Both the position numbers and the translations under genes were made by a program. This document shows, in pieces, positions 43,588 through 55,989 of a stretch of DNA of 64,000 nucleotides (its first letter is position 1; every line of letters begins with the position of its first letter). The DNA is from Chrysogorgia sp. JL179-B06. Taxonomy: Eukaryota > Cnidaria > Anthozoa > Scleralcyonacea > Chrysogorgiidae. The DNA lies in NCBI GenBank assembly GCA_035772405.1, contig JAYKKM010000471.1, forward strand, positions 1,566,501 to 1,630,500, read 5' to 3'. The notes under the pieces are model-generated. The model searched no databases, was not told the origin of the DNA, and worked only from the letters and a program-made list of their open reading frames with translations.

Positions 43588-44517
43588 GACTAAAGGAATA
43601 CCAAATGGTTTTCCGTGCAGGATACTGTGATCCAAACACGCGGGATGTTGCGAGACTTTCTAAAAGCGTAAAAAACACGAGCCGATATAGGCGAGTGTTT
43701 TTTAGCTTTTTGGAAGTCGAGCAACAGCCCAAGTGTTTGGATCACAGTATCCTGCACGGAAAACCATTTGGTATTTATTTTATAAAATAACGACATAGAA
43801 ATAACGAATTTTATCCAAAAATAATATGATGAGAATACAAATTCTCCCAAGAATTATCAACTACCAATCATAATTCGTCTCCAACAGCAGTCGAAATTTG
43901 AAATTTGTTTTGCCGACAAATCGGACAACAAAGAGAAGAATATTGATAAAAAACTCGACTTTGAATATCAAAAATACTGACTAGTTTTAGGCAAAAGCTT
44001 AATTATTACTGGAATCAGCCGTCTCAGTGTTTGGCTTGTTGTTTCAAAGCGAACAGACAGATATTATGGACAGCAACTGTCGCTCTGGAAAGGTCTTCGC
44101 TGTCTTTTTCACAATTTCACTGGAAGATTTTGGATTTTAAGTCGAGAGCTGTCGGGTATTTTACTTCGTATAGATAACGATTGTTCGTTTCCCAGTGAGT
44201 TCATCAGGTAAGAAAATAGAAGGTATTTAAACAGTATATTATTCTCGCGAGTTTGTTGCTTTCAAAACATGCCCTTTTCAAACCTCGTTGTTTTGTTTAT
44301 TAACTTCGCTATTGCACACAAAATGGATCAGACGATCAGTTTTCTCGGTGATAGTTTTCTCACAATACAAAAATTATATGCTGTTTTTTTTTTGAGAGTT
44401 TTGTTTTAATGAGATGGAAAACGCCACTTAAAATTGCTGTAAATTCCCGTGCAGGATACTCTCAGGATACTATTCATCAATCAAATTGCTTGTTGTGTAC
44501 ATGTTATTTTATAAAAA
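43588..44517. mobile_element. MITE family Y, third copy
   Basis: Left half 43588-43789 is a foldback: ACCAAATGGTTTTCCGTGCA with TGCACGGAAAACCATTTGGT, and CCAAACACGCGGGATGTTGC and GAGCCGATATAGGCGAGTG inside. The right part ends CCCGTGCAGGATACTCTCAG and GTTATTTTATAAAA. In this copy GTGTTTGGAT is partly replaced by GTGCAGGAT in both arms. Confidence 0.6.
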
Positions 44518-46518
44518 ATTATCCGTAAAAAATAACATTTTTGCATATAGTCTTATTATGGCTCTTTGTTGAAATTTTGAGCTGGGCTCTTATTTTCATT
44601 CTACGTTTACAATTTCTGCCCGGAAAATCAATAGCCAGAATTATCACCAACTGCTTCCTTTGTTTTATCTTATGAATTATTGAGTTTGATATATAATATA
44701 TGAAAACGCAGATACCAACCTTGTCGGATTCCAATCAATCTGGACAACCTGTTCACCTTGTGGTATAACTAATAACTGATTCTTAGATTAAGGAATATAC
44801 ATCACTGAAGGGACCGATTGCTTCCTTAACAAACCTTTGGTATAAAAAGATCTTGATTTTAGGAAAGAAATAAAATACAGTTTACGTTTCATTCTCTGAC
44901 AAAGGGCCTTCGCTCAAAACATTAGACCTCCTACTCACGATTGCGGTAGTACACCAACCTTTCACACTACGTTTTTATCATTATTAAAAAAAAAACATAG
45001 GTGGATCTAGGGTGGTGGTCGTTAAGGTGGCTAGCTACCCCGATTTTCGTTTGAGAAAATCAAACTCTTATGAAGAGTGTTACAGAGCAACTGGATTTTA
45101 GTTATAGAGCAACTGGATGTTATAAAGCAACTGGATTTACCATTTTATTCAGCATGAAACATTTTTTTATTACACAGCGAATATGAATCTTATGCCATTT
45201 TAAATGGGAATTAATATATTTATGCAATAAATACAGTTAACGGCGAGCTTTCCGTGTTGTATGACGTACCCCAAGGGGACTGGGCCTAGTAACTCTTTGT
45301 GATAGATCACGTGATCAGAGGTCTATTTAAGACTGGTCAACACGAGGCTAGTACCACATTGTTCAATAGTTCACTAGTACCACTCGAACATGTCCAGGTC
45401 TACCCGAAACAGACAGGCAACCACCCACCCAACTGGTTTTGCTTGCCAAACGTTTGACCCAAACAATCACTGGTTTTAGCGAACTGAATTTTATTCAACC
45501 GAGTGCTACAGGTCCATGGTGTACACTGGATGTTCACTACCATATGGTGTGCTCAAAGCTACGTATTGGTAAACGAAATCTATAAGGTAACTCTCTCTGT
45601 CGTCGTACAGGTGACTGCAGTGCTAAGGATGGGAGAAGGGTTACCGCAAGGTTAGGTCAGGCTCATGAAGGATAAGCCTTGGCAACCTTTCGGTCAGGCT
45701 CAAGAATAAGGCTTGGCAACCTTTCTCGGTGTGGATCGACTGACCCGATTCCATCCCCTTCAGTCTGCAATACTCCAAATCTAGACATATAACGTACCAT
45801 AGTACATTGTATACCTGACAGTAAACCGAATTATTATCTAGAGGAATAGAGAGTAGTTAATACCCAACAAATGAATTACTTTTAAATAAATAATGTTTAG
45901 AAATGCTAATAGATTTACGGTATCTGCTATTGTACTCTAGAAATAACGTTTTTAATTTCGTATTTTATGGATGCCGCCATTTTGTTTTGACATTCAGTTT
46001 GTTCGACAGTTCAGAGTTGATGCACAGCGGCAGTTTCCTTTGCAATTTTGAATGTAAAAATGCTTGTCTTTTGTTCCTTGCACTCAATGACGTTAACATT
46101 GAAAATAAATCACCGCTGTATATCGTGTTTGAGCCGTCGAGCAAACTGAATATCCAAACAAAATGAAAACGTTATTTCTCGAGTACAAAAGCGAATATCG
46201 ACAAATTATTAACATTTCTAAAAATGATACTCGAGGGTCTTTGATTTAAATATTATTTGTTTTTTTACTACGGTTCCCCTTTAAAGATTTTTGAAGAGGC
46301 TAGCTCAGACTCCAAAATCCTGAATCTGCCAACTCAAAAGATACAGGTTTCTCAAAGTGTCTTGTATCCCATACCAAAACAACACCTTGGTGTCCCTTAA
46401 TATGAAAAGATAATCACGTTAGTAAATAGTAAGTAACGATTTGTACTTGTGTTATTACACCTAATAAGAATGGAAATAAACCAATTCAGATCTCGAACAG
46501 AAAATATCCATATAGATA
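44518..46518. other. No gene seen (2 kb)
   Basis: GAGCAACTGGAT repeats three times near 45086-45134. A relatively GC-rich block at about 45270-45800 contains a TATTTAAG box and repeated GGCTTGGCAACCTTTC; see findings. An 87-codon frame at 45903-46166 has no recognisable domain. Confidence 0.4.
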
Positions 46519-47057
46519 CAGTAAAAACCAGCATAAAAGAAAAAGTGGATTAAGAACACTCAGGCTGAAATTTGGTCAACAAAGTACCATTACATAAGAA
46601 CAAATTCAGCCTGACAAAGGAAAAAATGTTCTTATATAAAAAATGGGTCCCGGTTAGATTAAAAAAGCCTACTAGGGTAGATCAAAATATGTGCTGGACC
46701 ATTGCACACACATAATTTCACAGCAGGGATTGGAATTTCCAAAGAAAATTTGGCAATTAATTTTTTTAGACTTGCCTAATTTATATAATTAAATGAATGT
46801 AATCATATTTTTTCCTGTCAATTACATTTTTTAGTTGCTGTAGACACAACATCAAAGTAGCATGCTGGCATGAACATTTTTTACAACTCTTTCTGAATTT
46901 CATCTCTTAATAGTCTATGCAGTATATAATTTCCAGAAACAATTTTAAGAACACCTTAAGAACATCTTCAGGCTGATTTTGCAGAAAGCTCCCGATATAT
47001 AAGAACAAAATCAGCCTGAACCGAAAATCGCGTGTTCTTTTATGCGGGGTTTTACTG
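46519..47057. mobile_element. pogo/mariner-like MITE
   Basis: Ends CAGTAAAAACCAGCATAAAA and (complement) CAGTAAAACCCCGCATAAAA, flanked by TA. Subterminal AGAACA and TCAGGCTGA motifs recur at both ends. 539 bp, non-coding. Confidence 0.8.
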
Positions 47058-47150
47058 TATAGGGGGAATCCAAGATGGCGACACTTTACGCGACTCTCAC
47101 TAAAAACTAACTGATAAAAATCGTTTAAAGCCTGTACTTGTAATATATTC

Positions 47151-47408
47151 TCCCGGCATTACCACCGCTATATATACAGAACTCGTGACTAGGCTCTTGG
47201 CAACGGCATCCGTAGCTCAGTGGTCAGAGCACTGCACGGTCGCGGGTTCAATTCCAACCGGAAGGTCTTGATGTTGAATTTTTCGGATGAACTGGTCCAG
47301 GTTTGGTCTTAATATATATATATATTTCAACACTCGAAATTTTCCTTCACCATGAATCCTTAGAACATGTAGTTTAATCGAGTGAAATGCCAAATATTAC
47401 TTGTAGTA
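47151..47408 (+). mobile_element. SINE, same family as the 19.7 kb cluster
   Basis: CGGCATTACCACCGCTATAT, the head CCGTAGCTCAGTGGTCAGAG (47211-47230) with an 11-base deletion in the anticodon arm, B-box GGGTTCAATTCC, then tail CACTCGAAATTTTCCTTCAC and TTTAATCGAGTGAAATGCC. Confidence 0.85.
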
Positions 47409-47445
47409 CGCTCAAAAACGTCAGTATGATCGGAAAAATTGGCTA

Positions 47446-47771
47446 TTGCCGTTCGTATATTATAACGTTCGAATTTTAGATAGTTCGTTCGATCCGTTCA
47501 GTGGCAAGACTTGTTGCTTTGTGTCTAGTTACGTGGACATAATGAAACTTGTGAACCTTCTAAAATGGAAAACAATTAATCTATTATATTTAAATAGTTT
47601 TAAGTCAGCACTTAAGACTTATCTTTTTTCGAATTACTAGATTTGTAGTTATCATAGCTTTATTAGTTATACATGTGGTATATGTAGTTTTGATTTTATA
47701 ATGAAATGTAATTAGTTTTATAAGTAACTTTAAGAATGTAGTCGTAAGAGCATGCTCCTGAAGCGTCTTTA

Positions 47772-47803
<32 letters not shown>
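47446..47803 (+). pseudogene. LINE 3' end
   Basis: Encodes LNSFKSALKTYLFSNY and a stop at 47640, the usual last residues of a CR1/L2-type LINE, followed by about 125 bp of UTR and a (TTA)n tail at 47775-47803. 5'-truncated. Confidence 0.7.
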
Positions 47804-47806
<3 letters not shown>

Positions 47807-47991
47807 CTTCTTAGTGTGGCGGCCAATACAGTAGCTCCTGCTGGATTTACATAATAGTAGCTCCTCTTATCAAAAGATTACATGTTTCAACACTACACAA
47901 AATATATCAATCCTCTTGGACCACTTTGCTTAGTACTTTACGCAGCAGTGTCTCACTTTCGATTAGTACGGTCTTCTGCATAGTTCTCACT

Positions 47992-48973
47992 CAAAGCTCA
48001 AAATAACGGCCGGTCAACGGACAATGACCGGCCCAAAATGCCTCTTGACCGGTCACTTTTTACCTCACCGGTCATTTTGACCGGTCACTTTTTTACCTCA
48101 CCGGTCATTTTGACCGGTCGACACATTTTTCTGCATTCCGATAGAATTTTAAATCGTTTTTTTCTCTTCGGCATATCTGCTGAAATCTTGTCAGAGAAAG
48201 ACTGTATATTCAATCATGGCGAGTACGCAATTTGACTGTAAGTACGACAAAAACATTGTTTGTTCTTGTCCAAAACGTAAATATATGCTGGTTGCACTTG
48301 AAAGGTTTCGATTTTGTTTCGGAGGAAGGAGATGAGCAGAGTGACGACGAGGAAGCAATGGAGGAGGGTAGTGACGTCGAGAGTACAGACTCAGTCAAGC
48401 AAAATAACACTTTGATAAGAGATCTGGCTCAGTTGGAATGAAGAGTTTGTGCTGCTCTTGACTTAACTTTGAAAGTTAACATGTATTCAATTTATACACA
48501 ATTGACAAGAATAACGCTTTGGTTTCTTTTGCGTTTTTGTTTTTGGTATTTGTTAATTGGTAATGATTATTTAGTAGGCGAGTCGTTTTCGGCTAAACAT
48601 AGTAAGTGGGATGAAAAATTTAACTCAAAGACTACCTGTATAATGATGTCAAAGACTACCTGTATAATGAGTGGAGTTTATTACTCAATATTAAGATTAT
48701 ATCTAGAAAACAATAACATTTTATTTACTTTAGACAACCACCTAATTAACGACGATAACGTTGCCTGTTCACTTTTACAATGTGATTGCTAACGTCTTGA
48801 GCGTTTAAAACATGAAACAATGAAAGCGATGTCTCGAAACAAATTCGTTATTATTTGTTTCACTGTAAGCGTATGCGTATTAATGACCGGTCAAAAACAG
48901 ATTTTGACATAGCTAAAATGAAGTTGACCGGTCATTTTGACCGGCGACCTACCGGCCGTTATTTTGAGCCCTG
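47992..48973. mobile_element. Foldback-ended element with ACCGGTC repeats
   Basis: Left CAAAGCTCAAAATAACGGCC and right (complement) CAGGGCTCAAAATAACGGCC, with GACCGGTCA repeated five or more times subterminally at both ends. TCACT flanks both sides. CAGGGCTC ends are reminiscent of hAT elements, but only 5 bp of duplication is visible. Inside, ATGGCGAGTACGCAATTTGA at 48217 is followed by a donor-like CTGTAAGTA, and 48310-48441 is open with an acidic run (EEGDEQSDDEEAMEEGSD). It could be a decayed exon; no domain is recognised. Confidence 0.6.
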
Positions 48974-48984
48974 TCACTTCCCAT

Positions 48985-50417
48985 TGAGCTTCCTTCTCAT
49001 GTCGTATTAACTTCTCGATTTGTTGTTGCAATTTGTTGATACCACCTCCCATACATCCTATTATTATTGGTGTTATCTCTACATGGAATCCTGGTCGCTT
49101 CTCTCTCGTTTCAAACGCTAACTGCTGCTACTTGTTTAACTTTTCCCGATCTCCAGTGTGAGGTCTGGCCTCCTGGCATTACTATAATTTCCTCATTTTA
49201 TATTCAAAATCCCACACCAACTTAAACTTGCCATCCTCCATTAGATGGCCTTTTCATATATAATCTCTCATCACTGGATTGCCTACAAAGCATGTTCTTC
49301 ATCCTTAGTTCCATCTTCCAGACCATATCTAGCTCGCTTAAGTCTGTTTTGGATAATTTACATACGTTCATAGGATACAATAGCATACCCTGCTATTGGT
49401 ATAATTCTGCAGTTAATTGCTCGTATCATGTTCCTGTCATATAGTTCTAGTTCAGTTAACATTTCTACTCGCTTTTCCATCTCTGGAACAACTCTTTCCA
49501 ATACTTAACCTATTCACCCAGTTCTATGCCTAGGAATTTGTAGTACTCCCTTTTTCCGGATAGAGCGCTTTCATCCGTTCCTGTAGTACTTCCACTCCCC
49601 CTCCTTTCACCATGTTACTATGCTCGAAAACAATCTCAGCACATTTCGTGACTCCGTAACATGCGCCTGTATCATAGCTTACTTTTACAATCATCTCATT
49701 CGCGGCACTCAGTAGTTCATGGCTTTCCTGATACGTTTTTAGATCGTCAATAAATAAACTGTGCGTTCTCTTTACTGTGCGATGTTCCGGCGGACCCATC
49801 CTATATCCTCCCGTCTGACTGAGAAGTATACAAATTGGCACTTCTGATAAGCAGAACCCGACTGGCGAGTAGCGATCACCTTGTAGAAATCCACATAATA
49901 TCTGTTTCCATCTACTCGTCATCTTCCTTGTACCCATATTCACCTCCAGTCTCGTGTTCCAGTTCTGCATTAACCTCTCTATCACCTTTATAATCTTCAG
50001 GAATCCGCATCCATCGGTACACTCTCAGCATCCAGTCACGTTGGACTTTGTCATATAGGCCATCGAATAATCGTAGAATGCTACTGCAAGATTACAGTAC
50101 GACGACGTTCTCTCACCTCATCCATTATACACTTGTCAATAAGCAGTTAATCTACAGTTCCCAGAACTCCTTCCATCGCTCCAAGTTGGCCTTCATCCCA
50201 GATGTTATTACTCTCCGCATGAACAACATATTACTCTGCGCATGAACATATACCGTCCCATCATTCCAGTGTAAATATTATACGACATGTTTAAGCAAGT
50301 GATTGGACGATAATCTCCTACGGGACTGAGATCTTCGGTTTTTGGTGACAAAACTGATCTGCCAAACGTGATCCATCTTGGTGAGCCATCTCGCTTCCCA
50401 ATTCGCTGCGTTGACAA
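48985..50417 (-). pseudogene. Non-LTR RT remnant, R2/R4/NeSL-like
   Basis: In minus-strand order: GRSVLSPKTEDLSPVGDYRP and ITCLNMSYNIYTG (from 50417, RT fingers), DWMLRVYRWM (about 50046-50015), then 49985-49530 with GFLQGDRYSPVGFCLSEVPI and THSLFIDDLKTYQ, where the IDD is the catalytic box. Further on are MNVCKLSKTDLSELD, LCRQSSDERLYMKR and IIIGCMGGGINKLQQQIEKL in changing frames. Order and motifs are those of one RT polyprotein. Stops and frame shifts make it dead. Class assigned from remembered motif style. Confidence 0.8.
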
Positions 50418-50518
50418 ATATCTATCTTTTCTATGTACTTTGAATATTTTTTGCTATATATTTAATGACTGTTCCCTCGGCAAAACGGGAATTAAATCTC
50501 ACTGTTTCCATCCCATTT

Positions 50519-50721
50519 GACAGCGAGTACAATTAAGGATTTACACTACGAATGATATTTGAAAATTATGCTAAAATTGCACGAGCCGACGAAATTTTAT
50601 CCGCCATTTTGTTTGTTTTGCGAAAATCATTAATTGTACTGCAGTACAATTAATAAAATAAATGTACTCCTCTCAACCAATCAGAATACAGTAATTTTAT
50701 CATGCATATAATAAAGTGTTT
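50519..50721. mobile_element. Foldback repeat, relative of 27165-27655
   Basis: CAGCGAGTACAATTAAGGAT, then TGATATTTGAAAATTATG, a GTACTGCAGTAC palindrome and CAATCAGAATACAGTAATTT. Same block order as 27165-27655 with large deletions. Confidence 0.5.
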
Positions 50722-51091
50722 AATTATGACACGACATGTTACCTCAACAAATGATGCAACCCGATATTCAAAATTTGGATCAACGCACACTCCATGAACT
50801 GCCTTCGTGTTTGCGTATTGTTTGGGTTTTGAGTTATCTAAGAAGACACAAGCGAAGTAAAATCAAAACGTGGCTCATAGACCTTTTTTGGAAAGATGGT
50901 GGCGAGCACGGACAAACCTTAAATCATGGATAATTAAAAGACTGGATAGGAAACTAATGATGACATGAGGTGTTTCTAGTCCACTGATTGGTTAAATAGA
51001 ATTTTACTCTGGTTGAAAATGGTTGAAACCTAGTTGCAAATCGTGATATTATTGATGGCGAAGAGTATTGTTTATTCGTTGATGTTTTTAA

Positions 51092-52049
51092 AGTGCTACT
51101 GATATGAAAATTTGGTCTATCCAATTTTGATTTTATCTAAAAGCATTTGCATGAAAATGAAACAAAACGGCTGTCTCGGTTTCACGCAAATTAGATGCAA
51201 ATTAGATGCCGTATGACCCAGTTTCTCACATAGACTAAATAAAATTCACAAGATGAGGAATATCTCTGCAAATAACAAGCAGACTGTTTTGAAACTTTTC
51301 ATATGTATGTCAATGATGAAATTAGACAAGACAAGAGATAAGACAAGAATTTATTGTACCCTTTGATAATACAGATAATTTGAAATGCATAGATATTTTG
51401 AATAAAATTAGGGTACTGACTTCTAGAAATAACCTTAGAGGGCTAAAAATGCCAGGAAGCCAGTTTACAAAGCATGAAATTAAATTACAAGGTCGGAAAT
51501 TAGCAAAGGATACAAACACTTTACATACATAGTATGGCAAAAGAACAAACTTATACAGACAGATCTACACTAGTGTCAGGTTAAACTATTGCGTATATAT
51601 TGCATATAGTGTCAGGTTATACTATTGCATAGTATGCTGTTCCCATGGAGATCGCTTGGTGACAGATCTCTTCTATTTGTAAAACAAAATTTGGTTATTT
51701 CTCCTCTATCAAACAACATTTACTACAGTGCGTAGAATTGAAGATTCGTACACATATTGTACTGCTGATGTCTAAATCATATTATTCTTTAAGAAAGAGA
51801 CAGAAACTAAGATTTTAGTTTTTTAGTTAAAAGCCTCCTGCTTCCCAGTGATATCCATGGCAACGACATACTGCATAGTGGTGTGTACTTCCATCATGGG
51901 CATACATGTGCAAAGTTTCAAAACATTCTGCTTGTATTTGCAGAGATATTCCTAATTTGTGAATTTTATTTAGTCGATGTGAGAAACGGAAGTCATACGG
52001 AATCTAATTTGCATGTTTCAAAAACCTGAAGGTATTAAGCAGCAGCACT
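51092..52049. mobile_element. TTAA-target foldback element
   Basis: Ends AGTGCTACTGATAT and (complement) AGTGCTGCTGCTTAATACC, flanked by TTAA (51088-51091, 52050-52053). Arms align over roughly 230 bp (GAGGAATATCTCTGCAAATA with its complement at about 51934-51953). A LINE 3' end is inserted in the middle. Confidence 0.75.
51325..51545 (-). mobile_element. LINE or SINE 3' end with TTGTC tail
   Basis: Minus-strand sequence ending AATAAATTCTTGTCTTATCT then CTTGTCTTGTC at 51325-51340, a retroposon-style tail. It interrupts the left arm of the TTAA element, whose alignment resumes beyond it. Confidence 0.5.
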
Positions 52050-52631
52050 TTAAGTGGCATTTACTTCTACTTCTCCTTACTCCCACGTTCAGATAATTAT
52101 TTTGGCATTTGACATGACTTTATTGCTTGACAAACCTGCTTAAGCCACGGCGTAGTGTTCGAAGTAAACGTTGTTGATCTTTGTTTAAATGTTTTTCGTT
52201 TTGTTTTGTGAAAAAACTGGCCTCCCCCCAAAAGTACTTTATTTTGCTTGAAATTTGTGATGCATGTTTTACCTAGTATACTTAGAAAATCTCGTCTAAA
52301 ATTAGTCTTATTAGACAGATATTTCATTGTAAGCGGCTTTGTGATGTTTACAGGCAGTTCGCCTGTCATATCATTGCACCCTTGACTAGTTCTCCCTCTC
52401 CCACTCAGTCTGTTTGCTCGACGTTGATCGACTGTAAAAATAGCAAATGATTTAACATTTTCGCATCTCATTAATTATTAGTTTGTTTATCTCGCGTGCA
52501 TTTGATTGGCTACTTTCTACTTGTGACACCCGTTTGGCATATATAGAAGCCCTATTAATTTTATTTCATCACGTCTTACTCTAACGAAGGACTCCGCTCG
52601 ATACTTCAGTATTTCGTTCCTAAAATCTCGG

Positions 52632-52826
<195 letters not shown>

Positions 52827-52827
52827 A

Positions 52828-52985
52828 GCATTATTGATATAGTGACTGCTGCTCAGTAGGCAGTACATATATCAATCGAACCAGTACATCACTCTCCATC
52901 TGAATCTCAGTAGCTCAATGGTTAGAGCGTTTCACCGGCAATCAGACAATTACATGTTCGATCGGGACTCAGAATTCCCGACCAT
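52828..52985 (+). mobile_element. tRNA-derived SINE, copy 2
   Basis: GGCAGTACATATATCAAT, AACCAGTACATCA and CTCTCCATCTGA, then the tRNA-like head CAGTAGCTCAATGGTTAGAG and a damaged B-box (TGTTCGATCGGG). Matches 1174-1342 in order; both copies abut an AT dinucleotide run on the 5' side. Confidence 0.75.
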
Positions 52986-53338
52986 GAAAACAGGATGTAT
53001 TAAGAACATCAAAATCACAACATGGAACATCTGAATAAACCTACCAAGCTGATCTCGTATATCAAATATTTTCAAAAATTTTCCCCCTTGGCCAGCAATC
53101 AAGGAGTTTGGCTCCGTTGAAAACCACGCAATCGAAGTTGTTTCAAATACTGAACCTTGTATGAAAATAGGAAGAAAGTAGGAGTAATCAGAGATGATTA
53201 AATAAGTGAGTTCGAAGCAAGTGTATTAAAGAGGTGAATTGGGATGTGCAGTCAACAAACACGAAACAAATAATACATATAAGATCTGAAGCAGATAATT
53301 CATATATGGAGAGCTTTCGTATTTGCCATATACGAATA

Positions 53339-53910
53339 CAGTCGAACCTGTAAGCGGTCCCCATACTAAGCGGTCACTTGTCAAAGTCCCAAAAATTTCG
53401 TAACTTAAATACTGTTAAAGTAACTTTTAGTAAACGGTCACCTCTATTAAGCGGACGCGGTCACCCTTTGTACAGTCATAAACTTAGTTTTCATTGTCTT
53501 GAACTCGTATTAAGCGGTCACCACCACAAACTTTACCCAATTTTATTGACATCAAGAACTTTTGTTAGCCATTTTTAGGGAGACGGATTTGAGCCAAATT
53601 AATCATACACTATTTTTCTGCGGTCTAGCTACGTCTAAAGAATCAATTTTTCTTTGCCAAGTTTGTTAATAATTTTACATCTTGTTATTAACCCAATGTA
53701 AATTTGTTAACAACTTAGGCATTAAATTGTTATTTTATGTTCATAGTTATTTTTTTATTGTTCCCTTAATTTCTGTTAAGATTTATAAACAGAGTTTTAG
53801 CAGGTCACATTTTAAATATACAATAATCAGAACCGCTTTAAGCGGTCACCCTGCATAAAGCGGTCACCTACACAATCCCCAAGGGTGACCACTTAATACA
53901 TGTTCGACCG
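53339..53910. mobile_element. pogo/Tigger-like MITE
   Basis: Left end CAGTCGAACCTGTAAGCGGT and right end (complement) CGGTCGAACATGTATTAAGT, flanked by TA. AAGCGGTCACC is repeated six or so times subterminally, as in pogo/Tigger ends. 572 bp with no transposase. Confidence 0.8.
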
Positions 53911-53997
53911 TATAAAGCATTTATTTCCGCACATATAACAGTCAAATCTTTGACAAGGCCAAAAGGCAACTTCCGGAGGCTAAAAGGTTATCGATAT

Positions 53998-54034
53998 AAA
54001 GAAAGGTCCTTTTGGGTCATCCCTTTTATCTACA
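53998..54034. mobile_element. hAT-like MITE end fragment
   Basis: AAAGGTCCTTTTGGGTCATC then CCTTTTA matches the termini of 18422-18644 and 36052-36266. Solo end. Confidence 0.6.
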
Positions 54035-54369
54035 ACCCAAACATACATCAAAGTCTCGATTACAATACCATTAGGATGGAGTTCTCTTTCGTCGAATGTA
54101 AAAATAGGAACCGTATATAAAATTAGGAATGCGTTTGAGTAAATGTTTGCCCATGGTGTTCTAAAAGAAGATGTCATGCTATTTTTGAGCCAAATAAAAA
54201 GCTACAGTAATTACTAGCAGAATGGAGACAATTATTGATCTTGTGTTTTTGTATTGAGTAAAATGACGACAATTGCAAAGTTGACATGTGGCGAGGAAGG
54301 TATTTATGTTAGCCATTTATGTTAGCTGCTATTTTGAGTTGCCAAATCAAAAACGTACTATGAAAACGT

Positions 54370-55985
54370 TAATATGAAAACATTAATATCACATTTATCA
54401 CTTCATAGAAATATCGAGCTCATAATCTAATTGTTTTAGCAGAAGCAAACTTAACTTTGTTAATATGAAAATATTAATATCAAATTTATCACCTTCATAG
54501 AAATTTCGAGCTCATAATCTAATTGTTTTAGCAGAAGCAAACTTAACTTTGTTAATATGAAAATATTAATATCAAATTTATCACTTCATAGAAATTTCGA
54601 GCTCGTAATCTAATTGTTTTAGTAGAAACAAACTTAAATTTGTTAATATGAAAATATTAATATCAAATTTATCACTTCATAGAAATTTCGAGTTCATAAT
54701 CTAATTGTTTTAGCAGAAGCAAACTTAACTTTGTTAATATGAAAATATTAATATAAAATTTATCACTTCATAGAAATTTCGAGCTCGTAATCTAATTGTT
54801 TTAGTAGAAACAAACTTAAATTTGTTAATATGAAAATATTAATATCAAATTTATCACTTCATAGAAATTTCGAGCTCATAATCTAATTGTTTTAGTAGAA
54901 ACAAACTTAACTTTGTTAATATGAAAATATTAATATCAAATTTATCACTTCATAGAAATTTCGAGCTCATAATCTAATTGTTTTAGTAGAAACAAACTTA
55001 ACTTTGTTAATATGAAAATATTAATATCAAATTTATCACTTCATAGAAATTTCGAGCTCATAATCTAATTGTTTTAGTAGAAACAAACTTAACTTTGTTA
55101 ATATGAAAATATTAATATCAAATTTATCACTTCATAGAAATTTCGAGCTCATCATCTAATTGTTTTGCTTAACTTTGTTAATATGACAATATTAATATCA
55201 CATTTATCACTTCATAGAAATTACGAGCTCATCATCTAATTGTTTTAGTAGAAACAAACTTAACTTCGTTAATATGAAAATATTAATATCACGTTTATCA
55301 CTTCATAGAAATTAAGAGCTCATCATCTAATTGTTTTAGTAGAAACAAACTTAACTTTGTTAATATGAAAATATTAATATCAAATTTATCACTTCATAGA
55401 AATTACGAGCTCATAATCTAATTGTTTTAGTAGAAACAAACTTAACTTTGCTAATATGAAAATATTAATATCAAATTTATCACTTCATAGAAATTTCGAG
55501 CTCATAATCTAATTGTTTTAGTAGAAACAAACTTAACTTTGTTAATATGAAAATATTAATATCAAATTTATCACTTCATAGAAATTTCGAGCTCATAATC
55601 TAATTGTTTTAGTAGAAACAAACTTAACTTTGTTAATATGAAAATATTAATATCAAATTTATCGCTTCATAGAAATTTCGAGCTCATCATCTAATTGTTT
55701 TGCTTAACTTTGTTAATATGACAATATTAATATCAAATTTATCACTTCATAGAAATTTCGAGCTCATAATCTAATTGTTTTAGTAGAAACAAACTTAACT
55801 TTGTTAATATGAAAATATTAATATCAAATTTATCACTTCATAGAAATTTCGAGCTCATAATCTAATTGTTTTAGTAGAAACAAACTTAACTTTGTTAATA
55901 TGAAAATATTAATATCAAATTTATCACTTCATAGAAATTTCGAGCTCATAATCTAATTGTTTTAGTAGAAACAAACTTAACTTTG
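54370..55985. repeat. 91-bp satellite array, left block
   Basis: About 18 head-to-tail monomers with the core TTAATATGAAAATATTAATA, CTTCATAGAAATTTCGAGCT and CTAATTGTTTTAGTAGAAAC. The outermost monomers are most diverged. Two monomers (near 55165 and 55695) lack AGTAGAAACAAA. Each unit holds a perfect hairpin TTAATAT-GAAA-ATATTAA. Confidence 0.97.
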
Positions 55986-55989
55986 TTAA

